Shown here: positions 44,949-52,946 of the stretch, one piece after another | Position numbering within the stretch: the stretch's first letter is position 1 | How the letters are laid out: each line of letters starts with the position of its first letter | Origin: Bacteroidota bacterium | Lineage (GTDB): Bacteria; Bacteroidota; Bacteroidia; Chitinophagales; Chitinophagaceae | Assembly (NCBI GenBank): GCA_023416995.1 | Contig: JAEZGI010000016.1 | Location: 27,128 to 91,127 of the forward strand | Reading direction: 5' to 3' | Length of the DNA stretch: 64,000 bases | Position numbers and translations under genes: made by a program | Notes under the pieces: model-generated | Database searches by the model: none | What the model was told of the DNA's origin: nothing | Seen by the model: the letters and a program-made list of their open reading frames with translations, nothing else

Positions 44949-45140
44949 TGTGCATTGTTTGTCTCTTCCATATGTGTATTGTTTGTCTCTTCCGTCTGTG
45001 TGTTGTTTGTGTCTTCCGTCTGTGTATTGTTTGTGCCTTCCGTCTGTGTATTATTTGTCTCTTCGGTCTGTGCATTATTTGTCTCTTCGGTCTGTGTATT
45101 ATTTGTCACTTCCGTCTGTGTATTGTTTATCCATCTGTAT
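44949..45140. repeat. 24-bp tandem repeat, seven full copies and one degenerate copy
   Basis: The unit is approximately TGTGTATTGTTTGTCTCTTC plus CGTC. Copies begin at 44949, 44973, 44997, 45021, 45045, 45069, 45093 and 45117; the last is degenerate at its 3' end. Because 24 is a multiple of three, the repeat keeps frames open on both strands. On the minus strand one frame reads an eight-residue repeat TNNTQTEE. No start, signal or flanking domain makes a gene convincing. Confidence 0.85.
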
Positions 45141-45552
45141 TGGTTGTCTCTTCCAGGAGTATTGGCGAAATACCCAGCGGAATGCAGGGTCTCCAATCCG
45201 GGAAGCAGGTGGCGGGTTTTTCCCGGACGCCTTATTTTCCCGGTCCGTGATCCATAGCCGATCAGGGCTTGAGGTATCCTGGACTGTCAATCAGACCACA
45301 AAGCCCATCGAAGAACGGATGCCGATAGCACCCCCGAACCCACCGGATGCAAACGAAAATGAAGCCCGGGAAAATTCAGCGGCCGGGAAAAGCCCGCCAC
45401 CGCCCCCGGTATTCGAGTTTCAAATGGAGCCGGCGCCGCAGGCAACTCATTACAATAGAGATAAATTCTACCAGGGAACAACCGCCGACAGCAAGAACGC
45501 TGCGCTATACAAACGTGGTTTTCGCCGCAAAACGTCACGAAGCACGAATAAA
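45141..45552. other. Gene-free stretch between two repeat arrays
   Basis: About 410 bp of GC-richer sequence. Open frames exist on both strands, one on the + strand reading AGKSPPPPPVFEFQMEPAP, but none has a credible start, family match or conserved context. I treat it as non-coding or as the remnant of a lost gene. Confidence 0.4.
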
Positions 45553-45693
45553 GCAACCCGCCAATTCAGCAAAAGCAACCCGCCAATTCAGCAAAAGCAA
45601 CTCCGCCAATTCAGCAAAAAGAAACGGTGCAGAAACAGCAAAAACCAACCCTGCGGAAACAGCAAAAAGAAACCCTGCAGGAAACAGCAAAAA
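45553..45693. repeat. 22-25-bp tandem array derived from the adjacent terminator
   Basis: Six units end at 45574, 45596, 45620, 45644, 45668 and 45693. The early ones read GCAACCCGCCAATTCAGCAAAA. The late ones read GAAACCCTGCGGAAACAGCAAAAA. A seventh begins at 45694 and forms the left arm of the terminator stem. Read on the minus strand each late unit is GCAGGGTTTC-TTTTTGCTGTTTC, that is, one stem arm plus the T-run of the terminator. Confidence 0.8.
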
Positions 45694-45715
45694 GAAACCC
45701 TGCCGAAGCAGGGTT
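45688..45715 (-). terminator. Terminator of the glyA-DUF4293 transcript
   Basis: Minus strand: stem AACCCTGC / GCAGGGTT closed by the very stable loop TTCG, followed by TCTTTTT. It lies 24 bp past the DUF4293 stop. Confidence 0.88.
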
Positions 45716-45739
45716 GAAAAAGAAGTATTTAAAAAAATC

Positions 45740-46159
45740 TTACCGCAAACGGTTGAGACTTTTGATCAGCTTTTCATCCTTGTACATGCCCCGCATCGCA
45801 AGTATGAGGAAAACCGGCACCGTAAACACTATTGGCGAAGTAAGCGCAAAACTGCCTTCGATGAACAGTTTGATCAGGTTGAAAAACATAACAATGTTCA
45901 CAATCGACAGTATCAGCGCCAGCATCGTCAGCTTCACCTGCAACTTGCGATCCTTGAAAAGAAAAATGATTACAACGATGCCAATGCCCAGGAGATACGT
46001 GAGAATCATCAACCAGATATTGCTCATAGCTGTCAGTGGTTCGTAAACGCGTGTCTGATCCGGTTGCACCACATTGCCGTAATAAAACGGAAGCGTCAGC
46101 GTCAGAAAACAGGCAACGGCGGCTAATAGCAACCAAACCGATTGAATTCGTTGAATCAT
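45740..46159 (-). CDS. DUF4293 family membrane protein
   Basis: A 139-residue protein with four predicted transmembrane helices: about residues 8-24, 45-66, 74-96 and 102-122. The N-terminus MIQRIQSVWLLLAAVACFLT matches the Bacteroidota DUF4293 family as I know it; the function is unknown. The frame is open further upstream to 46294, but that would run into glyA on the same strand, and the conserved N-terminus fixes ATG 46159. It lies 46 bp downstream of glyA with no terminator between, so both probably share the glyA promoter. Confidence 0.82.
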   Translation of the reverse strand: MIQRIQSVWLLLAAVACFLTLTLPFYYGNVVQPDQTRVYEPLTAMSNIWLMILTYLLGIGIVVIIFLFKDRKLQVKLTMLALILSIVNIVMFFNLIKLFIEGSFALTSPIVFTVPVFLILAMRGMYKDEKLIKSLNRLR

Positions 46160-46205
46160 AGTTATTGATTGATCATAATTAATATAAGCCCAACTATCAA
46201 AATCC

Positions 46206-47486
46206 TTACCCCAGCTCCGGATATAACGGGAACTGTTCCATGAAGGCGTTTGTTTCTTTAGCCAGTTTCGCGAGCAGAGGTTCATCGTCTGCATTCATAA
46301 GCGCCCGGTCGATAAGGTCAACCACGGTAGACATATGTTTTTCTTTCATGCCTCTTGTAGTGATGGCCGGAACACCGATGCGAATACCCGAGGTAACAAA
46401 AGCAGATTTATCATCAAAGGGAACCATGTTTTTATTAAGCGTGATGTCTGCCTTGCCTAAAACCTGTTCCGCTTTTTTGCCACTGATATTTTTGTTTCGA
46501 AGATCGATCAGCATGAGATGGTTATCGGTTCCACCGGAAACGATATCGTAGCCGCGTGCTACGAACAGTCCAGCCATTGCTTGCGCGTTTGCAACAATTT
46601 GTTTCGCGTATGTAGTATACTCGTCGCTCAGCAATTCACCAAACGCAACAGCTTTTGCAGCAATAACGTGTTCAAGCGGACCGCCCTGGGTTCCGGGGAA
46701 AACCGCCATATCGATGAGGTTGCTCATCATCTTGGTGTTACCCTTGGTGTCTTTTTGTCCAAAAGGATTTTCAAAATCCTTTTTCATAAGGATGATACCA
46801 CCGCGTGGACCGCGTAAAGTTTTGTGCGTGGTAGAAGTCACAAAATGGCAGTGATCAAAAGGTGAATTCAAAAGATCTTTTGCAATCAGACCAGCGGGGT
46901 GGGCCATATCGCACATCACAAATGCACCCACCTCGTCTGCTATTGCGCGGATGCGGGCGTAGTCCCAATCGCGGGAATAAGCCGAAGCGCCGCAGATGAG
47001 CAGTTTGGGCTTTTCGGCGCGTGCTACATGTTGCATCATATCGTAGTCAACAAGGCCATCTTCTTTTTTTACGCCATAAAATACCGGCTGATACAGTTTA
47101 CCGGAGAAATTCACGGCTGATCCGTGGGTAAGGTGGCCGCCCATACTAAGGTCGAGCCCCAGGATTTTATCGCCTGGTTGAAGCAAAGCAAGCATCAGCG
47201 CAGCATTTGCCTGGGCACCGGAATGCGGTTGCACATTGGCATATTCGCAATTAAAAACTTTTTTTATGCGATCGATGGCCAGTTGTTCGGTCTGGTCAAC
47301 TATTTCACAACCACCATAATAACGTCTGCCCGGATAGCCCTCTGCATATTTATTGGTCATTACACCACCCATTGCCTGCATCACCTGGAGTGATGTGAAG
47401 TTTTCGGATGCAATTAGTTCAATACCACGGCGCTGGCGTTCCAGTTCTTTGCGTATAAGATCGAAAACCTGGGTGTCTTTCTGCAT
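46206..47486 (-). CDS. glyA: Serine hydroxymethyltransferase
   Basis: PLP enzyme interconverting serine and glycine with tetrahydrofolate, the main source of one-carbon units. The PLP lysine is in VTSTTHKTLRGPRGG. Other marks are GIELIASENFTS, NKYAEGYPGRRYYGG and MCDMAHPAGLIA. The length of 426 residues is standard. A near-perfect promoter lies 37 bp upstream. The DUF4293 gene follows on the same transcript. Confidence 0.97.
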   Translation of the reverse strand: MQKDTQVFDLIRKELERQRRGIELIASENFTSLQVMQAMGGVMTNKYAEGYPGRRYYGGCEIVDQTEQLAIDRIKKVFNCEYANVQPHSGAQANAALMLALLQPGDKILGLDLSMGGHLTHGSAVNFSGKLYQPVFYGVKKEDGLVDYDMMQHVARAEKPKLLICGASAYSRDWDYARIRAIADEVGAFVMCDMAHPAGLIAKDLLNSPFDHCHFVTSTTHKTLRGPRGGIILMKKDFENPFGQKDTKGNTKMMSNLIDMAVFPGTQGGPLEHVIAAKAVAFGELLSDEYTTYAKQIVANAQAMAGLFVARGYDIVSGGTDNHLMLIDLRNKNISGKKAEQVLGKADITLNKNMVPFDDKSAFVTSGIRIGVPAITTRGMKEKHMSTVVDLIDRALMNADDEPLLAKLAKETNAFMEQFPLYPELG

Positions 47487-47522
47487 GAGCTACTTGTTTA
47501 ACTATCTGATTTAATTTCAGCG

Positions 47523-47553
47523 CAAAAATAAACCTATGGAAATTACCCCCAAG
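47523..47553 (-). promoter_or_regulatory. glyA promoter
   Basis: Minus strand: CTTG (47553-47550), 19 bases, then TATTTTTG (47530-47523). One mismatch to TTTG-N19-TANNTTTG. The glyA ATG is 37 bp downstream. Confidence 0.75.
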
Positions 47554-47689
47554 ATTATTTCTTTAAAATCACTATTTTCACGCGCCTGAAACGTGGAATT
47601 ATAAAGGTTCAACGACATCTGTGGTCGTTTCGATTAGTAGTAGGGCTATCGTTGCGCATTGGTCGGCCATGGTGTCAAACACTAAACAA

Positions 47690-48688
47690 ATGAAAGCAAT
47701 TATACCAGTAGCTGGCGCAGGAACGAAGTTACGCCCCCATACATATACTCAACCCAAAGCACTCATACCACTAGCCGGGAAAACGATCCTTAGCATTATT
47801 GTCGATCAGTTGAAAGACGCAGGAATCTCGGAATTCATTTTTATAGTTGGTTACCTCGGCGATAAAATCAAAGACTATATACGCGAAAAATATCCTGATC
47901 TGCAATGTGAATTTGTTCACCAGGCCGACAGGAGAGGAATTGCCCATGCGATCCAGCTTACGCGCGACCTGGTTGGAAAAGATGAGATATTCGTGGTGCT
48001 TGGTGATACCATCTGCGAATACGATGTAAAGGAGTTGCTCAGCATTCCACATTCTGTGCTCGCAGTTAAACGGGTGGATGATCCACGAGATTTTGGCGTG
48101 GCGGAAATAGGAGAAGATCTGCTGATCAGCCGCGTAGTGGAAAAACCGCAGATCCCTAAATCCAACATGGCGCTTGTCGGGATCTACAAAATCAAAGAGA
48201 CGAACATCTTATTTGATTGTATTGAAAACAATATAAGAAACGGTATCAGAAGCAGGGGCGAATTCAGTATCACCGATGCCATTGAGTGTATGATCAGCCA
48301 GGGAGCCCGGTTCAAATCTTTTAAGGTGCAGAACTGGTTCGACTGCGGAAAAAAAGATTCCCTTCTTGAAAGCAATGCTATACTTCTGAAAAAATTCGGC
48401 GGCGTTATAGCTGAAGATCACCAGTTTGAAAACACCATCATTGTTCCCCCGGTTAGTATCGCCCCCGGGTGTGATATCAAGAACTCCATCATCGGTCCTA
48501 ATGTAACGATAGGTGAAAAAACCACCGTTACCTATTCAATTATCAAGAACTCAATCATTGGTTCTTTTGCTGATCTGTATGACATTGTTTTAACCCATTC
48601 GCTGATAGGTAGCGATACAGAAGTAAAGGGAGAAGCTCGAAGTCTAAACATCGGAGATAATACTGAAATTGACCTCGGCGAATCGTAA
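47690..48688 (+). CDS. Sugar-phosphate nucleotidyltransferase with left-handed beta-helix tail
   Basis: Transfers a nucleotide to a sugar phosphate to make an activated sugar. The N-terminus MKAIIPVAGAGTKLRPHTYTQPKAL is the nucleotide-binding loop of the RmlA/GlmU/GalU superfamily. VVLGDTICEYD carries the metal-binding Asp, and VVEKPQIPKSN and WFDCGKKDSLL are also typical. The final 80 residues have hexad repeats (NSIIGPNVTIGEKTTV, NSIIGSFADLYD) of a beta-helix. The exact sugar cannot be told from sequence; glucose-1-phosphate is most likely. ATG 47690 begins the conserved motif; the open frame upstream to 47621 is not supported. Confidence 0.87.
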   Translation: MKAIIPVAGAGTKLRPHTYTQPKALIPLAGKTILSIIVDQLKDAGISEFIFIVGYLGDKIKDYIREKYPDLQCEFVHQADRRGIAHAIQLTRDLVGKDEIFVVLGDTICEYDVKELLSIPHSVLAVKRVDDPRDFGVAEIGEDLLISRVVEKPQIPKSNMALVGIYKIKETNILFDCIENNIRNGIRSRGEFSITDAIECMISQGARFKSFKVQNWFDCGKKDSLLESNAILLKKFGGVIAEDHQFENTIIVPPVSIAPGCDIKNSIIGPNVTIGEKTTVTYSIIKNSIIGSFADLYDIVLTHSLIGSDTEVKGEARSLNIGDNTEIDLGES

Positions 48689-48860
48689 GGATATTCCGCT
48701 GAATTGTTGATGGGGGCTTGTTTTGCTCAAAAAATAAATCTAATTTTCCTGCCGGTTAAATGCAACATTCGGATTACTTGTGTTGTCTATTAGCCGTGAG
48801 CCCTGAGATACGTGGTGTAAGACCATAAACAACAAATTGCCACTTGATAAACCCCCGATT

Positions 48861-49277
48861 ATGAAAGGCGTAAAAAATCTCCTCGTTTCCCTTTCGTTTG
48901 TACCATTAAGCATGTTTGCCGAAGCCAACGAAATCAATCATAATGTTCGCGGGAAAGCGCAACCTCCATTACAGGGAAGTATTATGGATGCGAATACAAA
49001 AAAGCCGGTTGCAGGTGTATTGGTTTCAATCTGCGGATCCAAATCAAACGAGAAAAAAGCAGTTACAACCGATGCTACGGGGAACTTTATTATTCCGCAG
49101 ATCGCTTATGGCGAAGTGACGATCGTTCTTGAGAAAAAAGGGTATAAAACTTTCCGCAGGGAAGGGGTTGTACTTAAAGAAGGGAGCCCAATGAAATTAA
49201 ATGTCGATCTCAAATCAGAAACCAGGAGCGAAGAGGTTGATTACTTCCATCCGCTGATGTTGATGATGGAGAATTAA
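48861..49277 (+). CDS. Exported carboxypeptidase-regulatory-like domain protein
   Basis: A 138-residue protein with a signal peptide (MKGVKNLLVSLSFVPLSMFAEA) and one beta-sandwich domain of the CarboxypepD_reg-like type: LQGSIMDANTKKPVAGVLVS, VTTDATGNFIIPQIAYGEV and IVLEKKGYKTFRREGV. This domain is common at the N-terminus of SusC-type TonB receptors, but here it stands alone with a short acidic tail. The role is unknown. TTG 48837 is an earlier in-frame start; ATG 48861 begins the signal peptide. A terminator follows 23 bp later. Confidence 0.78.
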   Translation: MKGVKNLLVSLSFVPLSMFAEANEINHNVRGKAQPPLQGSIMDANTKKPVAGVLVSICGSKSNEKKAVTTDATGNFIIPQIAYGEVTIVLEKKGYKTFRREGVVLKEGSPMKLNVDLKSETRSEEVDYFHPLMLMMEN

Positions 49278-49299
49278 TAAACAGCAACTAATTAATAAG

Positions 49300-49327
49300 G
49301 CATGAACAAAGTTCATGCTTTTTTTAT
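49300..49327 (+). terminator. Terminator after the regulatory-like domain gene
   Basis: Stem GCATGAAC / GTTCATGC with an AAA loop, followed by seven T and ATT. Confidence 0.9.
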
Positions 49328-49406
49328 TTACGGCTCATGTGCTGAGCCATCACATCAGTATCGAACGCAGGCCAGGATGAAGGAGGGCTCTTCGTTTCAA
49401 CTATGC

Positions 49407-49434
49407 ACAAAAAAAACAGGGCTGAGAACAGCCC
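49407..49434 (-). terminator. Terminator of the coiled-coil membrane protein gene
   Basis: Minus strand: stem GGGCTG / CAGCCC with the loop TTCT, followed by TGTTTTTTTT. It lies 35 bp past the stop of the minus-strand gene. Confidence 0.85.
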
Positions 49435-49468
49435 CGTGGTCTAACAGTCACATGAGAGAAAAAAATCT

Positions 49469-50386
49469 TTACTTATTTGAACCGGAATCCCGGATATCGA
49501 TCTTACCCTTTCGCTTAATAATCTTTGTATCCTTACCAGTAAAAAACTTAGCGTACTTGTCACTTGTTGCCCGGTCAAGCTCCTTACCATTAACTATTAT
49601 AATGCTGCCATCGTATTCAATGGTGTAATCGCCCGAGGTTGAAAGCAATTGTGCATCTTCCATCTGGTAGATCATTTCCTGGTAACCTCTCAAAGTCGAC
49701 GACGCTTCTTTCAATTCCTCCACTGAAGATTCAATTGTCCCGTCATTAATCTTTATTTCGGCAAGCGCCCTGTCTATATCAGCCTGTGCTTCTTTCAGGG
49801 CGGCTTTCATTGAAGTTTTATCTACTTTGCGGAGCTCTTGCTGCGCTTGTTTGATTGCTTGTTGTACTTCACGTGCAGTGGCCTGTCGGGCAGTCTGCAT
49901 TTCACTGTCAATTTCAACCTTCGCTTTTGCAAGATCCCTCCTGATTTCATCCATATCAATATCTGCAACAAATCCACTAACGGCTTTCTCTATTGAGGCG
50001 GCAATTCCATCGATATCAATATTGACGTTTACTGAGTTTACTGCCTCGCCAATCTTGTTAGCGTCCAGCCTGTTTATCGCTTCTTCCGCGTTCTGAATCG
50101 TCTTATCTATATTCAGATTATCCAGGTCTATGCGAATTTTACTCCTGATCTTTGGCCACTCAGTGTCAGAGAAATCTTTTAAAGCAGCAGTTGCTTCTTC
50201 CACCTGTCTGATTTCACGGTCAAGGTCACGCGAAGCTGGCTGGTTCCTGTGAGGAACAGTGTCGGTTTTTTGTTGGTTCAGGTCGTTTTGCTTTCCGGGA
50301 ATCTGCCAGGCGGTAATTACCGCTATCAAAGCAACTCCAACGCCTGCGGCTACCAGTCTTCGGGCATTTACTGATTGGAACATCAT
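49469..50386 (-). CDS. Membrane-anchored helical protein of unknown function
   Basis: A 305-residue protein. A short N-terminus is followed by one transmembrane helix (about residues 9-27, RRLVAAGVGVALIAVITAW). A long polar region then follows, rich in Asp, Ile, Glu, Ala and Lys, which alternates DLDNLNIDKTIQ-like segments with helices (AKAKVEIDSEMQTARQATAR, VQQAIKQAQQELRKVDK). It is probably a coiled coil. A beta-rich C-terminal part (TIEYDGSIIIVNGKELDRAT) ends the protein. No family recognised; the layout is reminiscent of anti-sigma-type or envelope-stress proteins, but no regulator is beside it. The start is ATG 50386 (or 50383). Confidence 0.7.
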   Translation of the reverse strand: MMFQSVNARRLVAAGVGVALIAVITAWQIPGKQNDLNQQKTDTVPHRNQPASRDLDREIRQVEEATAALKDFSDTEWPKIRSKIRIDLDNLNIDKTIQNAEEAINRLDANKIGEAVNSVNVNIDIDGIAASIEKAVSGFVADIDMDEIRRDLAKAKVEIDSEMQTARQATAREVQQAIKQAQQELRKVDKTSMKAALKEAQADIDRALAEIKINDGTIESSVEELKEASSTLRGYQEMIYQMEDAQLLSTSGDYTIEYDGSIIIVNGKELDRATSDKYAKFFTGKDTKIIKRKGKIDIRDSGSNK

Positions 50387-50486
50387 GATAAATACGTTTG
50401 AATGATTTAAATTACGATACATTTCGTATATAAAGACATGCACTGTTACCAAATGTTTCGAAGGCATAAAGATTTAGATGATCGTT

Positions 50487-50521
50487 AAAAAAAGCTGCCG
50501 GATAAAAACTTATCCGGCAGC
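50487..50521 (-). terminator. Terminator of the second ABC exporter operon
   Basis: Minus strand: a 12-bp perfect stem GCTGCCGGATAA / TTATCCGGCAGC with a 4-base loop, followed by seven T. It lies 26 bp past the permease stop. Confidence 0.92.
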
Positions 50522-50546
50522 AAATGAAGTGAAAAGATATGTTCGT

Positions 50547-51854
50547 TTAACTTTTTCTAAAGGTCCAGCGAATCATTTCCTTCCAGGTGACACGTTTACC
50601 GTACAACAGGATACCGGTACGGTATATTTTAGCTGTGACCCATGTAAAGAAAATAAAGCCAACGATCAGCAGAACCATTGAAAGCACCAACTCCCAGGTT
50701 GGCACATCGTAATTGATACGACCCATCATTACAATGGGGGAAGTGAGCGGAAACAAACTTCCGAATACGGCCAGGGAGCTGTTGGGTTCTGCGATTGCCT
50801 TGGTCATAATTACAAATGCAAGAATGATAGGCATCATTACGGGGAACACCAATTGTTGTGCTTCACTCTGATCTTCGCTTACCACGCTGCCGATAGCTGC
50901 AAAAAGTGAAGCATACAGCAGGTAACCGCCGGCGAAATAAAACAGGAAACAGAAAATGTTCAAAGGAATGTTGATTGAGCTAAGTCCCTCGCTGATGGTC
51001 ATAAACATCGAAGCTGATTCAGGCTGTGCCGCACCGTTCACCGCTTGTTGTGCCATTTCCTGGCTCATTGCAGGGAAGAGTAAAGGAACGAGGAATTGAA
51101 GGCCAATTAATAATACGATCCAGATAACAAATTGTGTTATACCTACTGCGCCGATTCCGAGTATCTTTCCAAGCATCAGTTGAAAGGGTTTGACGGAGCT
51201 GACGATAACTTCAGCAATCCGGTTGGTTTTCTCTTCCATCACACCACGCATAACCATGGTACCGTAGATCATAAGTATCATATAGATCAGGATCCCGCAT
51301 GCAAAAGACACCGCGTATGCCACGCCTGCAATACTTTTCTTTTCACCTTTCCCTGAGTCGATGATGTTCTGGACATTTACGTTAGCATTGATGGCCCGGA
51401 ATTTTTCACCATCAATATTCGCCGCCGCGAGCCGTTTGGTTTGGATTACGGATTCCACTGTTCTTTCAATCTTCTTTTTTGTACCGAGGCTTACCGCTGA
51501 TTCACTGTGCAGACGTATGCCCGTTGCCTTGTCGAGATCTATTTCTGGTATGTACAGAAAGTAATCATAACCGGCGCTTTTGTATTTTGATTTGTATTCC
51601 TGTTCGCTGGTGGCAGACACAAAGGTATAAGCCGTGCCATCGGTATTGTTTTTTGGAATGGATTGGTTGAAGAGATTGGCTTCATCCAATACTGCTACTT
51701 TTACCACATCAGAGCTGTCGCTTACTGATATCGCAATAATTGCAGCGTAGAAACCGATGATGATCAACGGTACCAGGATAGTGGTCAACAGGAACGACTT
51801 TTTGCGTACCCTTGAAAAATATTCTCTTTGTATAATTAGCCAGGTCTTATTCAT
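50547..51854 (-). CDS. ABC-2 exporter permease (NatB-like)
   Basis: A 435-residue permease of the sodium-extrusion NatB / ABC-2 type. An N-terminal helix (TTILVPLIIIGFYAAIIAIS) is followed by a large extracytoplasmic domain (about residues 40-165). Six more helices follow, with the conserved turn MRGVMEEKTNRIAEVIVSSV near residue 205. It pairs with the ATPase gene 10 bp upstream. Sodium or another cation or drug may be exported; this is inferred from family resemblance only. Confidence 0.88.
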   Translation of the reverse strand: MNKTWLIIQREYFSRVRKKSFLLTTILVPLIIIGFYAAIIAISVSDSSDVVKVAVLDEANLFNQSIPKNNTDGTAYTFVSATSEQEYKSKYKSAGYDYFLYIPEIDLDKATGIRLHSESAVSLGTKKKIERTVESVIQTKRLAAANIDGEKFRAINANVNVQNIIDSGKGEKKSIAGVAYAVSFACGILIYMILMIYGTMVMRGVMEEKTNRIAEVIVSSVKPFQLMLGKILGIGAVGITQFVIWIVLLIGLQFLVPLLFPAMSQEMAQQAVNGAAQPESASMFMTISEGLSSINIPLNIFCFLFYFAGGYLLYASLFAAIGSVVSEDQSEAQQLVFPVMMPIILAFVIMTKAIAEPNSSLAVFGSLFPLTSPIVMMGRINYDVPTWELVLSMVLLIVGFIFFTWVTAKIYRTGILLYGKRVTWKEMIRWTFRKS

Positions 51855-51864
51855 AAGTTTTGGT

Positions 51865-52797
51865 TTAAGCAGTTATTTTTTCGAATTGACGGGTAAGGGG
51901 AGTGCCTTCAACCAGTTTGATGAAGATGTCGTTCAGCGATGGAAGCATTTCCCGGAAACTGTTCACATTTGCATTGTTTTCGATAAAATGCCGGAGCACA
52001 TCATTCGATTTGTAACCACTTGCTATTTTAACGATCAGCATATTGTCTTTCTGTCCAATAACTTCAAAATAGGGTGACTCAATAACAGCAGGCAGATTAT
52101 CCACGCCGATAGTGAACAGATTTTCTTTATAACGTTGTTTTACTTCGGCAACCGTTCCGTCAACAATCTTCTGGCCTTTGTTAACCAGTATAATATGATC
52201 ACAGATTTCTTCAACCTGTTCCATACGGTGCGTGCTGAAAATGATGCTGCTGCCGTTTTTCGCCAGTTGATATATCTGTTCCTTAATAAGATTACTGTTT
52301 ACCGGATCAAGGCCACTGAAAGGTTCATCCAAAATAATCAGTTTTGGTTCATGTAAAACTGTAGTAACAAACTGGAGTTTTTGTCCCATGCCTTTACTGA
52401 GATCTTCTACTTTCTTGTTCCACCAGCTTTCCATCTGGAAGCGGATGAACCATTCTTTTACTTTGCTAAGCGCATCTGCTTTACTCAGGCCCTTCAACTG
52501 CGCGAGATATACGGCCTGTTCGCCAATTTTCATCTTTTTATACAGACCGCGTTCTTCCGGCATGTAGCCGATATTTACTACATGGTCCTCAGGACGAAAA
52601 GGTTTGCCTTCAAAAATGATGTCTCCCTCATCAGGAAAAAAGATGCCGGTGATCATTCTGATCAACGTCGTTTTACCGGCACCGTTAGGACCCAGCAAAC
52701 CGAAAATACTTCCCGGTGCCAGCGTGAAGCTGATGTCATCCACAGCCTTCTGTGTGGCGTAATACTTTTTAAGATTTCTGACTTCAAGAATATTCAT
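51865..52797 (-). CDS. ABC transporter ATP-binding protein (NatA-like)
   Basis: ATPase subunit of 310 residues. Walker A is GPNGAGKTT, the Q-loop region is GYMPEERGLYKKM, the signature is LSKGMGQKLQF, Walker B is LIILDEPFSGLDP and the switch His is in STHRMEQ. The GYMPEERGLY stretch and LSKGM signature are characteristic of NatA-type exporters. It is the first gene of the operon with the permease. The divergent gap to the next gene (52798-52946) contains a 10-bp palindrome CCGTTAACGG at 52849-52858. Confidence 0.92.
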   Translation of the reverse strand: MNILEVRNLKKYYATQKAVDDISFTLAPGSIFGLLGPNGAGKTTLIRMITGIFFPDEGDIIFEGKPFRPEDHVVNIGYMPEERGLYKKMKIGEQAVYLAQLKGLSKADALSKVKEWFIRFQMESWWNKKVEDLSKGMGQKLQFVTTVLHEPKLIILDEPFSGLDPVNSNLIKEQIYQLAKNGSSIIFSTHRMEQVEEICDHIILVNKGQKIVDGTVAEVKQRYKENLFTIGVDNLPAVIESPYFEVIGQKDNMLIVKIASGYKSNDVLRHFIENNANVNSFREMLPSLNDIFIKLVEGTPLTRQFEKITA

Positions 52798-52946
52798 TGA
52801 GAGCGGTTTAGTGATTTAGACGATGGCAAAATTTTTCATTATTGTGCTCCGTTAACGGTTAGTTATTCGTTTAGACGGTAGAAATGTTCAGAAATTACAA
52901 AACGCGTAAGAAAACCTTTATCAAATTTTGTTTTTTATCTTACGTC

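Noticed and set aside
44949..45693. CRISPR-like arrays
   Set aside because: Both arrays are head-to-tail repeats without unique spacers, units are only 22-25 bp, and no cas genes are present.
44950..46126. Long overlapping open frames on both strands (for example 44950-45717 + and 45347-46126 +)
   Set aside because: They exist because the 24-bp repeat preserves frame and because they run antisense through DUF4293. No signal, family or start supports them.
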